Source of the DNA: a bacterium | GTDB taxonomy: Bacteria; Patescibacteriota; Minisyncoccia; Phycocordibacterales; UBA9973 | Reading direction: 5' to 3' | DNA: 63,113 nucleotides | Assembly: GCA_021831595.1 (NCBI GenBank) | Contig: JAKBMK010000025.1 | Location: 1-63,113, forward strand | Shown: in pieces, positions 47,241 through 57,596 of the stretch | Position numbering within the stretch: the first letter of the stretch is position 1 | Layout of the letters: every line of letters starts with the position of its first letter | Position numbers and translations under genes: made by a program | Notes under the pieces: generated by a model | The model's database searches: none | Told to the model about the DNA's origin: nothing | What the model saw: only the letters and a program-made list of their open reading frames with translations

Positions 47241-48530
47241 ATGATTTCCATCTTTAGAAGAATTAAAAATAAAACAAATTTTATATTTTTAACAAAGATA
47301 TTCATTTTTGTTATCTTTTCATCGTATTCTTCTATAGCTCTTGCTCGAGGTGGAGGGGGAGGATCTGGCGGTGGAGGTGGAGGAGGCGGCGGCGGAGGCT
47401 TTTCTGGTCATGGCTCTGGAAGACCTCTAACTCTTTGGGATATGGCATATGCAGCCTTTTGGGCTCTTCTCATTATTATTCCTGTTGTAATTGCATGGTA
47501 TAAAAAGAAGAAAAAAATTGAAAAGGCAGAAATATTACTAAAAGAGGCTAAGTCTACAGATTCAAAATGGGATAAAGATTTGCTGAAAAATAAGGTGACG
47601 GAAACTTTCCTAAAATTTCAAGAAGATTGGAGTAATTTCAATGTTGAGAGAATGAAAGAATATCTGACAGAGGATTATTACAAAAGAATGGTTCTCGAGA
47701 TGAATGTTCTAAAAAATGAGAATAGACAGAATATTATGTCTGGTGTATCTATAAGTAGTTTGAACTTTTTAGAAATCCAAGACGAGAGTGACAATAATAA
47801 AGACAACTTCACAATTGAAGTTAATGCTATGGCACAAGATTCTCTGTATGATACAACAAATAATAGTTTATTATACAGAGACTCAAATCCTTTTTCTGAA
47901 TACTGGAATTTTTTGAGACAGGGAGATGATTGGAAACTTAATCTGATAAAACAAGTAACAGAAGATGCACAAAGCATAGAAAATGATATTGTGGATTTTG
48001 CCAAGAGAAATAATTTTTACTATGATCCAGATTTTGGCTGGCTTATGATGCCAAACAAAGGAGTTATTTTCAGTAAAAATAATTTTAAAACTTCCGATAT
48101 TAACAATCATGTGGTTGGATATTTTAGAGATAAAATTGTTGAATTTTATACATTTATTCCAAATGCTCAAAGTAGAGCGTCGCAAAATTTTCTTGTTGCA
48201 CAAATGGTTCTTCCAATACGATATAACGATATCTTGGTTAGGAGGAAGAGAGCTCTGATTAATATCGGTCCGTGGGGAATGAGAAGAATTAAAACGGAAA
48301 GTAATGATTTTGAGAGGAAGTTTTGTCTATGGGCTGATCCTTCAGATCAAATAAGTTCTTTTGAGCTTTTGTCTCCGGATTTTATGGAAAAAATATATGA
48401 ATTACCGTTTGAGCTAAATATAGAAATAGTTGGTAACTTTCTATACTTCTATTCTGAGAAGAGGTCTGGTGTGAATTATGATAAAATGTTAGAAATATTG
48501 TCTTGGGCATTTGACGAGATGAAAATGTAA
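47241..48530 (+). CDS. Tim44-like domain membrane protein with poly-Gly linker
   Basis: ARGGGGGSGGGGGGGGGGGFSGHG; KVTETFLKFQEDWSNFNVERMKEYLTEDYYKRM. Confidence 0.75.
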   Translation: MISIFRRIKNKTNFIFLTKIFIFVIFSSYSSIALARGGGGGSGGGGGGGGGGGFSGHGSGRPLTLWDMAYAAFWALLIIIPVVIAWYKKKKKIEKAEILLKEAKSTDSKWDKDLLKNKVTETFLKFQEDWSNFNVERMKEYLTEDYYKRMVLEMNVLKNENRQNIMSGVSISSLNFLEIQDESDNNKDNFTIEVNAMAQDSLYDTTNNSLLYRDSNPFSEYWNFLRQGDDWKLNLIKQVTEDAQSIENDIVDFAKRNNFYYDPDFGWLMMPNKGVIFSKNNFKTSDINNHVVGYFRDKIVEFYTFIPNAQSRASQNFLVAQMVLPIRYNDILVRRKRALINIGPWGMRRIKTESNDFERKFCLWADPSDQISSFELLSPDFMEKIYELPFELNIEIVGNFLYFYSEKRSGVNYDKMLEILSWAFDEMKM

Positions 48531-48552
48531 TTTTATTTATTATTTTAATTTT

Positions 48553-49443
48553 ATGGCAACTTTATATACGCAGCAATCAAATAATGTAGCGAAGACTTGG
48601 ATGCTCATGAGCGCCTTCTTGGTCATCGTCATAGGGCTTGGTTTTTTGTTTTCAAGGATGTACAACAATCCTAGTATTCTTTATATTTTCGTAATATTTT
48701 CTATTGTTATGAATATTATGAGTTATTGGTATTCCGACAAGATTGCTTTGTCTCTTGCGAAGGCCAAGCCTGCCACAAGGGAACAGTATTTTGATTTCTA
48801 TACTCTTGTCGAGAATTTATCTATCACGGCTGGACTACCGATGCCAAAAATTTATGTTATAGAAGATCCTTCCCCAAATGCTTTTGCTACAGGTAGAGAC
48901 AAGAACCACTCCGTTGTCGCAGTGACGACAGGTCTCCTAGCTATTATGAACAAGACTGAGCTTGAGGGTGTGATTGCTCATGAAATGAGTCACATTGGGA
49001 ATAAGGACATGCTTCTCTCTACTGTAGCTGTTGTTCTCGTCGGATTCGTGGCTATTATCTCTGATATGATGCTCCGCATGTCTCTCTTTGGTGGTAATCG
49101 TGATGACAGAGAAGGAAACAACCTATTTATGATTATAGGTATTATTGTGGCTATTCTTGCTCCTATCGCTGCGACTCTTATACAACTAGCTATTTCAAGG
49201 AAAAGAGAGTACCTCGCGGATGCTTCCGGTGCTCTCCTTACACGTTATCCTGAAGGGCTGGCAAGGGCACTTGAGAAGATTTCCCAATATGGAAGACCTA
49301 TGCAATCTCAATCGACTGCTATTGCGCATCTGTATATAGCAAACCCACTTGGATCTGGTAATTTCGCTAAAAAAGCTAGTAATTTGTTCTCGACCCACCC
49401 CCCAGTAGAAGAGAGAATTAAGAAACTTCGAGGAAGTTTATAA
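48553..49443 (+). CDS. htpX: Zinc metalloprotease HtpX
   Basis: LEGVIAHEMSHIGNKDMLLSTVAVVLVG; SRKREYLADASGALLTRYPEGLARALEKI. Confidence 0.97.
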   Translation: MATLYTQQSNNVAKTWMLMSAFLVIVIGLGFLFSRMYNNPSILYIFVIFSIVMNIMSYWYSDKIALSLAKAKPATREQYFDFYTLVENLSITAGLPMPKIYVIEDPSPNAFATGRDKNHSVVAVTTGLLAIMNKTELEGVIAHEMSHIGNKDMLLSTVAVVLVGFVAIISDMMLRMSLFGGNRDDREGNNLFMIIGIIVAILAPIAATLIQLAISRKREYLADASGALLTRYPEGLARALEKISQYGRPMQSQSTAIAHLYIANPLGSGNFAKKASNLFSTHPPVEERIKKLRGSL

Positions 49444-49578
49444 TTTTACTTGGTAAAAAATTAAATATTTAGTATGATACACTCAGATGTTCTTTTTAGA
49501 GCGTAGCTTTTTATTTTTAATTAAAGGCTATGTGTATCCCATATCCACTTTACTCACGTAAGGTGGATATTGGGATAT

Positions 49579-49665
49579 GGATGGTTCGCATAGTGGTCGA
49601 GTGCGCAGTCCTGGAAAGACTGTATACCTGAAAGGGTATCGAGGGTTCGAATCCCTCACCATCCG
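49579..49665 (+). tRNA. tRNA-Ser (anticodon GGA)
   Basis: GGATGGT...ACCATCC acceptor, anticodon loop CTGGAAA, long variable arm TATACC-TGAAA-GGGTATC, GGTTCGAATCC T-arm; CCA not encoded. Confidence 0.95.
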
Positions 49666-49708
49666 CAATTGTCTATCAGATATTTAAAATATTTGATACA
49701 ATAGACCT

Positions 49709-50371
49709 ATGAAAAAATATATTAAACTCTTGATGACTTTTAGGAAGAAACTAAAAACATGGCTAGCTAAAAAGAAAAATTTTAAATCAGCTTTAATCGT
49801 TGTAATCTTCGGGATTTTTATATTGCTGATAACAAATATGAATCCAGGAATTTTGAATAATCCAAAAACAGAAATTTCTAGTTTTATTCCATCAATAATG
49901 ATAGATGGTCTAAAACTTGATAGAGTAGAAAATCTATCAACTCCAGATGATCAAGGCTATGTACAAAAAGGGTTTGCCTTTTTTAATGTAGATGGAGAGG
50001 AGGTAGTTAGTTCTATTAATGACAAGGGGGAATTAATTGTTCAAACTAAACCAATTATATTAACAGTCTTCGTTTGTAATAGGGGGAATGCAGCTCACTG
50101 TCAGGAATATCTAAGTAATGGAGTAGTAGAAGTAAATAAAGGAGTTACTAACAAAAAAACATCAATTCATAATAGGAAGGTATTTCTAGCTTCATTTGAA
50201 GAGAGTAACCAGGATACAGACCCAAATTTTGATAAAACAAAATTAAGTTCGACTAGTTATTTGTGGTGCGAAGGGAAGCACTGTTTCCAGGTATTTTCAT
50301 ATAAAGAATTTAGTGATGTGACCGAGAAGCTAATAAATTCAATAATAGAAAACTATTCGAACAAAAAGTAG
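49709..50371 (+). CDS. Hypothetical membrane-anchored protein
   Basis: Single N-terminal TM, 220 aa. Confidence 0.6.
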   Translation: MKKYIKLLMTFRKKLKTWLAKKKNFKSALIVVIFGIFILLITNMNPGILNNPKTEISSFIPSIMIDGLKLDRVENLSTPDDQGYVQKGFAFFNVDGEEVVSSINDKGELIVQTKPIILTVFVCNRGNAAHCQEYLSNGVVEVNKGVTNKKTSIHNRKVFLASFEESNQDTDPNFDKTKLSSTSYLWCEGKHCFQVFSYKEFSDVTEKLINSIIENYSNKK

Positions 50372-50462
50372 ATATTTGTACTAGAATAATTCATTGACTT
50401 AAATTCTATCAAGTTATAGAATTGTATTGCGAACGTCTCTAAAATTTAATAGCAATCCTTTC

Positions 50463-50481
50463 GACTTATATTATATAAGTC
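50463..50481. promoter_or_regulatory. Palindromic operator-like site upstream of cupredoxin
   Basis: GACTTATA-TTA-TATAAGTC, 8+3+8 perfect. Confidence 0.4.
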
Positions 50482-50597
50482 TTGTGTTTTGGGTCTCTTT
50501 GTGAGATTTCACCAAAGATAGATCCTCGTTTAGTAAAATTTTAACAATTTAATTAAGATTGAAGTTGCTTTTTAAACGACTTCAATTAGAAAATAGT

Positions 50598-51008
50598 ATG
50601 AATAAAAAAATAATTGTTCCGATAATAGTAGTTATTGTTGTAGTTGCTTCTTCGGTGTTTTTAATGGCTAGAGGTAACTCTTCATCTAAAAATGTTACAA
50701 GCAATGTCCCAGCCAAAGAGTTCTCTATGACCTCCTATACAGACATTGTAGATGGGAATTACCATCCTAATTTCTCAGTAAAAGAAATTACTGTAAAAAA
50801 GGGCGATAGAGTTAGAATTAAAATAACAGAAATAAGTGGAATGCACAATTTCAATATCGATGAATATGGAGTTCACATAGATACACCTCTCAATAAAGAA
50901 GTCGTCGCCGAGTTTGTCGCCGATAAGGCGGGGGAATTCATCTACTATTGTTCAAAGCCTGGGCATAGAGCAAATGGTCATTGGGGGACTCTTAAGGTCT
51001 TGGAATAG
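50598..51008 (+). CDS. Membrane-anchored cupredoxin (plastocyanin/azurin-like)
   Basis: ITVKKGDRVRIKITEISGMHNFNIDEYGV...GEFIYYCSKPGHRANGHWGTLKV. Confidence 0.85.
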   Translation: MNKKIIVPIIVVIVVVASSVFLMARGNSSSKNVTSNVPAKEFSMTSYTDIVDGNYHPNFSVKEITVKKGDRVRIKITEISGMHNFNIDEYGVHIDTPLNKEVVAEFVADKAGEFIYYCSKPGHRANGHWGTLKVLE

Positions 51009-51097
51009 AATATAAAAAATAAAAGCACCCATTATGGGTGCTTTTAAGTTCTATGGTTTTAGTCTGTATTTGTGCTAGTATTTATATATAAACTTAT

Positions 51098-52306
51098 ATG
51101 CTGGACGTAAATAAAATAAGAGAAGATTTCAGTGTTTTGAACAGAAGGGGGTCTTATATTCCTATTTATTTTGACAGTGCCTGTATGAGCCTCAAGCCTG
51201 ATCAGGTTGTAAAAGTGATGGATGACTATTATAAGGAAGGCTTTGCTTGTGTTGGTAGGAGCGCTCATCGTTCTGGTGTACAAGCTACTAAAAAAGTAAA
51301 AGAAGTGAGGGGTATTGTAGCCAAGTTCATAAATGCAAAAAACGAGAATGAAATCATCTTTACTCGTAACACAACTGAAAGTATAAATTTATTTGCAAAT
51401 TCTGTAGGGCTATCGAAAGGGGACATAGTTTTGATAACTGACAAAGAGCACAATTCCAATCTAATTCCTTGGCTTTTTCTTCGTGATAAGATAGGCATAA
51501 TAGTCAAAATAATCCCTTGCAATGGAGATGGAACTTTTTCCATAGATAATTTTTCAGAAATGATAAGTGGTGCGAAGATTGTTTCAGTTGTTCATACTTC
51601 CAACTTGGATGGAGTAACAAATCCAATAAAAGAAATATCACAAATTGCACACAAGAATGGAGCTCTAATCTTTGTGGATGGAGCTCAAGGTATGGCACAC
51701 AAGAAGATAGATGTTAGAGATTTAGATATAGATTTTCTAGCCTTTTCTGGGCATAAAATGCTAGGTCCTACTGGGACAGGAGTGCTCTATGGCAAGGCTT
51801 CATTATTAGAAAAGCTAACGCCATTTATGGTAGGAGGGAACACAGTTTCAAATTCAACTTATACTAATTATGAGTTTCTAGGAGTGCCAGACAAATTCGA
51901 GGCTGGATTGCAAGACTATGCAGGTATTCTAGGTCTTGGTGAAGCAATAAAATATTTGAATAACTTGGACTGGGAGGAGATAGAAGAGCATGAGCTTAAG
52001 CTGAATACTTATCTGACAGAAGAATTAAAAAAGATTTCCAAAATAAAAATTATAGGACCAGAAAATGGAGCGGAGAGATCAAGCGTAGTTAACTTCTACA
52101 TAGAAGGGGTAGATATGAACAAGATAGCTATAATGCTAGATGAGATGGCGAATGTAGAAGTCCGTTCGGGCCGTCACTGTGTTCATTCTTGGTTTGAAGA
52201 TAAGAAGATTTATAATTCTCTACGTGTTTCTTTTTCTATTTATAACACTATGGAAGAGGCCGAAATATTTATTACAAACTTGAATAAAATAATGAAGATA
52301 TTGTAA
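51098..52306 (+). CDS. Class V aminotransferase / cysteine desulfurase (SufS-like)
   Basis: IPIYFDSACMSLKPDQVV; VDGAQGMAHKKIDVRDLDIDFLAFSGHKMLGPTGTGVLYGK; VRSGRHCVHSWF. Confidence 0.92.
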   Translation: MLDVNKIREDFSVLNRRGSYIPIYFDSACMSLKPDQVVKVMDDYYKEGFACVGRSAHRSGVQATKKVKEVRGIVAKFINAKNENEIIFTRNTTESINLFANSVGLSKGDIVLITDKEHNSNLIPWLFLRDKIGIIVKIIPCNGDGTFSIDNFSEMISGAKIVSVVHTSNLDGVTNPIKEISQIAHKNGALIFVDGAQGMAHKKIDVRDLDIDFLAFSGHKMLGPTGTGVLYGKASLLEKLTPFMVGGNTVSNSTYTNYEFLGVPDKFEAGLQDYAGILGLGEAIKYLNNLDWEEIEEHELKLNTYLTEELKKISKIKIIGPENGAERSSVVNFYIEGVDMNKIAIMLDEMANVEVRSGRHCVHSWFEDKKIYNSLRVSFSIYNTMEEAEIFITNLNKIMKIL

Positions 52307-52309
52307 TTT

Positions 52310-53248
52310 ATGCCTTGTGTCATAGCCTTAATAATATTTGGAATAATAGGAATATTTAGTGCTTCTCATAGAGACCTAGCGAAGGAAGCTTTCAGTTGTG
52401 TATTTAAACGCATAACTCTTAGACCTTGTGATACCGGTTTTAAGGAAAAGATAAAGGGTAAAGTCTTATCCAAGATTATTAATCGTTCTACATTTCTGGC
52501 CCGTATGGTAAACAGGCATTATGAAGTATTGTCTTGGGTTTTCTTTGTATTAATGATAGGGAGCACTTTTTGGGTATTTAGTGGTGTATATAAATTCTAT
52601 GTCTATGGGAGTTGCAATGGATTGAACCAAAGTGGATTTTGTGCCTTTGATCCAAGTGGCGAGAATAACAAAGTAACTACCCTAGGAGATAATTCGACTT
52701 GTGGTATTACACCTGCAACAGAATCAAGTCTCACATTAAAGGGTGTTGATCTTTCTAGCTTTGTCAGAAAAACTAACATAGGGAAAGATGAAGTTGTTGT
52801 TATTGGTTGCTATGCTTGCGACTATAGTAGAAAAGTTTATCCTGATATTCTGAAATTAATTGAAAACAAAAAAGCCAATTATACTTTTGCTAGTTATCCA
52901 GCAAAAGGTGATACGACATTCTTGGCCGAAGCCGGATACTGTGTAAATAAAATTTATGGTGAGAAATATTGGGAGTTCAATAAATATTTGCTTGAGGGTG
53001 AGAAGGATTTTATTTTAGACAAATCTAATTTAAATAAGATACTAGAAATTTTTAATTTTGATATTAAAAAGGTAAATGAATGTAGTAATAGTACAGAGGT
53101 GAAAACTATAGTTGAAAATCAGGCCAAAGAATTGAAAAAGACAAATATATATGGTACTCCTACTATATTTATAAATGGCAAAGCTTTTGTCGGTCCAAAA
53201 CCATACAGAGTCTATAGAAGCGCTATGAATAAGTATATTTTCTTCTAA
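52310..53248 (+). CDS. Membrane-anchored thioredoxin-fold protein (DsbA-like)
   Basis: TMs then VVVIGCYACDYSRKVYPDI (CxxC) and IYGTPTIFINGKAFVGPKPY. Confidence 0.8.
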   Translation: MPCVIALIIFGIIGIFSASHRDLAKEAFSCVFKRITLRPCDTGFKEKIKGKVLSKIINRSTFLARMVNRHYEVLSWVFFVLMIGSTFWVFSGVYKFYVYGSCNGLNQSGFCAFDPSGENNKVTTLGDNSTCGITPATESSLTLKGVDLSSFVRKTNIGKDEVVVIGCYACDYSRKVYPDILKLIENKKANYTFASYPAKGDTTFLAEAGYCVNKIYGEKYWEFNKYLLEGEKDFILDKSNLNKILEIFNFDIKKVNECSNSTEVKTIVENQAKELKKTNIYGTPTIFINGKAFVGPKPYRVYRSAMNKYIFF

Positions 53249-53382
53249 AAAGTTATGCACTTGCCAAGAATAATACCTTCTGGTATTATTCTTCTTATGT
53301 TTAGGTTAAATTATTATTCAAATAAAATTGGGAGAGAGACCATTATGTAAACCGCGGAGAGCGGTTTTTTTAGTACAAATTT

Positions 53383-55200
53383 ATGGAAAAATATAAAGAA
53401 AAACTATTGAATAGTCTTAAATTGCATATCGATTTTGTTCGTAGAAAAATAAAAGAAAACTTAGAGAAAACTAAGGTTATAGCTAGTAAGAGTTTGCGAG
53501 ATATATCGAAGATGAGACCTGAAGATCAAATGGTCCAAATGCAGCTAGTTGCTAATGCTCAAAATAGAATAGTTGAACTAGAGAACCTAGACAGCTCACC
53601 ATATTTTATTAAATGCTCTATAAAAGATGAAAACGGAGAGGACAAAGATTATTTCTTTTCAAAACATCAATTATCTGAAGAATCTATCTACTCATGGGTA
53701 GCACCTGTTGCCTCTATTCGTTTTGAAAGTCCTGGAGAGGCAACTTATAGACTTCCTGATGGTACTTTCAAAAAAGTTTTGATAAAAGAAAAAGAGCAAT
53801 ATATGATCGTAGATGGAAAAGTAATTTTCTTTGCCAGAGAAACGAAAGATAAACCCAGAGAATTAATATATCAGGAACATTTTACTAGACAAAAAAGTGA
53901 ATTTGCTCTTCCTGAAATTGTAGCTCAGATAGAAAAAGCTCAGGATCAGGTCATCCGTGCAAGCCACAAGGGCCCGCTTGTTATCTCGGGGCCCGCTGGA
54001 TCTGGTAAGACAACTCTAGCTCTACACCGTGTCGCTTATCTCACTCAGGCTCCTGATACAGCTTTATTTTATCCACCACGATCTATTATTGTTTTTGTCC
54101 AAGATATTGGAACGAAAGAGTATTTTGGAACTCTTTTGCCAGGGCTTGGTATAAACGATGTGAGTATTGTGACTTTCCATGAATGGGGGATGAAGGTTTT
54201 AGGATTAGACGAATACACATACGTAGAACGATATGGGCAAACAGAGGAAGAGAAAGATATCTATGAATATCAGAAACTCAGGGCAATGAGAGAAAAGCCG
54301 TCACCTAAATGGAGTCGCAATATCTTTAGTTTATTGAGCATAAAATATGATTCATATTTATTGAATAACAAAAAATTATTTGAAAAACAGAAAAAAGAAA
54401 AGAAACTAGACCGCTTTGATTTGAGTATATTATTGCAATCGCATTTTGAAAAGTACGGGAAATTTGAAACAAAAAGGGAGTATAAAACTTTTGTGAAAGA
54501 TAAAATCGTAAAGAAAATAGAGAAGACACTTGCCTCGTATTCGCTAATGATTGTTGATGAATTCCAGAACTACTTACCCGAACAACTGAATATATTTAAG
54601 AGTTGCCAGCAAGAAGACACCAAGTCGGTAGTATATGTCGGTGACATAGCCCAACAAGTAAAGCTTGGAACTATAAGAAGTTTTGATGAGCTGAATGAGA
54701 CTATATCACCAGATAGGAATATTAGACTCAACAAGGTCTACAGAAATACAAAAAATATTTTGTCTTTCATTGAAAATCTTGGTTATAAAGTCGAAATACC
54801 AGAAGGTGCCAAAACTGGTCCTAATGTAGTTGAAATTATTACAAATACAACTGATGAAGAAATAGAGCATATCAGAAAACACATATCAAAATACGAAGAG
54901 GGTAGTATAGGAATTCTGTCGAAGAGTGAATCGTATCTTTCTCCATTCAAAAAAGAGTTTAGAGAGAAGAAGAATATTCATATTTTAACTATGCTAGAAT
55001 CTCAGGGGGTTGAATTTGATTTAGTGATCATTGTAGGAGTAGATGCAGATTCATTTGAAGTTAAGCACAATATAGATGTATTACCTGCACACCTAGAAGA
55101 GAGGAGAAGGATTCAAAAAGATTTGCTATACGTGGCACTCACTAGAGCTATTACGGAGTTACATATCCTCGGTTCAACTAGATTAAAAAGTATCTTTTAG
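53383..55200 (+). CDS. UvrD-like superfamily I helicase (HelD-like)
   Basis: [56 protein letters not shown]-terminal coiled coil. Confidence 0.88.
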   Translation: MEKYKEKLLNSLKLHIDFVRRKIKENLEKTKVIASKSLRDISKMRPEDQMVQMQLVANAQNRIVELENLDSSPYFIKCSIKDENGEDKDYFFSKHQLSEESIYSWVAPVASIRFESPGEATYRLPDGTFKKVLIKEKEQYMIVDGKVIFFARETKDKPRELIYQEHFTRQKSEFALPEIVAQIEKAQDQVIRASHKGPLVISGPAGSGKTTLALHRVAYLTQAPDTALFYPPRSIIVFVQDIGTKEYFGTLLPGLGINDVSIVTFHEWGMKVLGLDEYTYVERYGQTEEEKDIYEYQKLRAMREKPSPKWSRNIFSLLSIKYDSYLLNNKKLFEKQKKEKKLDRFDLSILLQSHFEKYGKFETKREYKTFVKDKIVKKIEKTLASYSLMIVDEFQNYLPEQLNIFKSCQQEDTKSVVYVGDIAQQVKLGTIRSFDELNETISPDRNIRLNKVYRNTKNILSFIENLGYKVEIPEGAKTGPNVVEIITNTTDEEIEHIRKHISKYEEGSIGILSKSESYLSPFKKEFREKKNIHILTMLESQGVEFDLVIIVGVDADSFEVKHNIDVLPAHLEERRRIQKDLLYVALTRAITELHILGSTRLKSIF

Positions 55201-56006
55201 AATACGTCTAGGACTAATATTAGGATGTAGATTATTATTAAGAATGAAAAGATAAGGACGCCGCCATATAATTTCTCTGGGGCGTATTTATGTTCACGGA
55301 AGAAGTCAGAAATAATTTCGTATTTCTCATTAAGCTTGATGAACCATTTCTGACGACTTAGACGATTAAGAAAGACTAAACTATTTTCTCTAAATGAGCT
55401 TGTGAGAGTATGTCCTTTCTTTTTTATAACCCAATAGAAAGAAGCAACAATAAAAGATAATATTAATATGTAAGTTATTCCTTTTGACCATCTTTTGAAG
55501 ATGGTTACGATTAGGGACCCAGAGAAGTAACCAGCTCCCACATTGAGCATTGCCCAGCCTATAGCACTTATAATATTCCATAAAATGAAAGGTCTTCTCT
55601 TCATACGAAGAAGTCCTGCAATGAAAGGTATGATAGCACGAATCGGACCAAAGAAACGTCCCCAGAGTATACTTTTGTTCCCGTATTTGTAGAAGAACTG
55701 TTCACCGTGGAGTAGTATGCTGTGATTGATTATTTTCTTTTCTTTAATCCAAGCACCGCCCCACCTGCCGAGAGAGTAGCTGAAAAAGTCACCCAGTATT
55801 GCTCCCAGGGTAGCAAAGAATACGATATCCCAAGCATGGAGATATCCCTGAGAAGACAGGAATCCTCCTATAGTGACAAGTGTTGCCCCGGGTATGAACA
55901 TACCTACAAGAGGGGCAGATTCGATAAAGGCCAACACGAAAAATAGCCAGTTTCCAAGCCAAGAAAATTTTGTTAACAAACCTAAAAGTAAATTAATATC
56001 TGGCAT
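55197..56006 (-). CDS. DedA family membrane protein
   Basis: FVLAFIESAPLVGMFIPGATLVTIGGFLSSQG...GRFFGPIRAIIPFIAGLLRM. Confidence 0.92.
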   Translation of the reverse strand: MPDINLLLGLLTKFSWLGNWLFFVLAFIESAPLVGMFIPGATLVTIGGFLSSQGYLHAWDIVFFATLGAILGDFFSYSLGRWGGAWIKEKKIINHSILLHGEQFFYKYGNKSILWGRFFGPIRAIIPFIAGLLRMKRRPFILWNIISAIGWAMLNVGAGYFSGSLIVTIFKRWSKGITYILILSFIVASFYWVIKKKGHTLTSSFRENSLVFLNRLSRQKWFIKLNEKYEIISDFFREHKYAPEKLYGGVLIFSFLIIIYILILVLDVF

Positions 56007-56157
56007 ATATTAAAACATCAACCAACGAATTATATCATTTTATTTATATATTATAAACATTTTTGATTATTGATGGTTTTCATGCTATAATATGGGTACA
56101 TAATTTTGGCCTTACTTTTTGGGGCCTCTTTATTTTATAGGATAATAATAAACATAT

Positions 56158-57573
56158 ATGATTAAAAAAACAAAAATAGTAGCAACAATAGGCCCTGTGA
56201 CGACTTCCGTAGAAATGCTTTCGAAGCTCCTTAGGGCCGGGATGAATGTTGTTCGTCTAAATTTCTCACATGGTGATTTTGCTGAACACCAAGAGAAGGT
56301 AAACAATTTTAAGATTGCCATGAAAGAGACTGGTATAGGTGGTGCTATCTTGCAAGATCTTTCAGGTCCTAAAATCCGTTTGGGTGAGTTTTCTACAGAG
56401 AGAGTAGAACTTGTCGCTGGGAAGAATATAACTATTACTACCAAGAAAATAATTGGTAGTGAGAAAATTGTCTCAATTAATTATCTACCTTTTCCAAAAG
56501 AAGTTAAAAAGGGAGACAAAATAATGGTAGATGATGGTAAAAAGAAATTCGAAGTTTTAAATGTAAAAGGGGATGAAGTTCTTTGTAAGATTCTTATAGG
56601 CGGAGATACGAAAGGGCGTCGTGGAGTTAACCTCCCAGATTCTGACCTTTCTATTAAATCACTTACAGAAAAGGATAAAAAAGATATAGAATTTGGTATC
56701 AAGAATAATGTAGATTTCTTTGCTTTTTCTTTTGTTCGTACACATGAAGATGTGAAAGAACTACGAAGTATTTTAAATAAGAAAAAATCTAAAGCTAAAA
56801 TCATTGCCAAGATAGAGACACCACAAGCTGTTAATAACATTGATGCTATACTAGAGCTTTGTGATGGACTTATGGTTGCTCGTGGAGATTTGGCGATAGA
56901 AGTGCCAGCAGAAAAAGTTCCAATGATACAGAAAATGCTTATAAAGAAATGCAATGATGCTGGAAAGATTGTTATAACTGCTACTCAAATGCTCGAATCT
57001 ATGATAAAGAGCCCTGTGCCTACTCGCGCTGAAGTTTCAGATATTGCCAATGCGATACTTGATGGCACAGATGCTGTGATGCTTTCAGAAGAGACAACAC
57101 TAGGGAGTTACCCAGTTGAGGCTGTGAAGATGATGAGTAAGGTTGCCTATGATATTGAACACAACTACCCAGAAAGAAAAGTTATACCAGTAGTGGGTAG
57201 AGGGGAAAGATGTGTCACAGATTCTGTCACTGGATCTGTGGTCAAGATTGCTCACGACTTAGACGCGAAAATAATTATCGCATTGACGAAGACAGGGTAT
57301 ACAGCTCGTATGATTTCTCGTCATAAACCAGAATCTCCTATAATCGCTGTCACTTCAGATGTTATCACTTCGCATCAACTCAATCTTTCTTTTGGTTGCT
57401 TGCCAGTACTCATAGATTCATACAAAGAAATTCCGGAAGCGTTTAAAAATGTCAGAGAATATTGCCTAAAGAACAAGATAGTAAACAAGGGAGACAAAGT
57501 GGTGATAGTCGCTTGTTCTTCTACAGAAAAAAAGGATAATTCCGCAAATTCTATAACAGTAGAAACAGTATAG
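56158..57573 (+). CDS. pyk: Pyruvate kinase
   Basis: KTKIVATIGPVTTSVEMLSKLLRAGMNVVRLNFSHG; MVARGDLAIEVPAEKVPMIQK. Confidence 0.98.
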   Translation: MIKKTKIVATIGPVTTSVEMLSKLLRAGMNVVRLNFSHGDFAEHQEKVNNFKIAMKETGIGGAILQDLSGPKIRLGEFSTERVELVAGKNITITTKKIIGSEKIVSINYLPFPKEVKKGDKIMVDDGKKKFEVLNVKGDEVLCKILIGGDTKGRRGVNLPDSDLSIKSLTEKDKKDIEFGIKNNVDFFAFSFVRTHEDVKELRSILNKKKSKAKIIAKIETPQAVNNIDAILELCDGLMVARGDLAIEVPAEKVPMIQKMLIKKCNDAGKIVITATQMLESMIKSPVPTRAEVSDIANAILDGTDAVMLSEETTLGSYPVEAVKMMSKVAYDIEHNYPERKVIPVVGRGERCVTDSVTGSVVKIAHDLDAKIIIALTKTGYTARMISRHKPESPIIAVTSDVITSHQLNLSFGCLPVLIDSYKEIPEAFKNVREYCLKNKIVNKGDKVVIVACSSTEKKDNSANSITVETV

Positions 57574-57596
57574 TAAAAGTGCTAGAATAAAATTAT

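Noticed and set aside
47330-47400. Poly-glycine coding tract (GGAGGC-rich) as a slippage/phase-variable site
   Set aside because: Encoded by mixed glycine codons, not a pure microsatellite; a typical Gly-rich linker.
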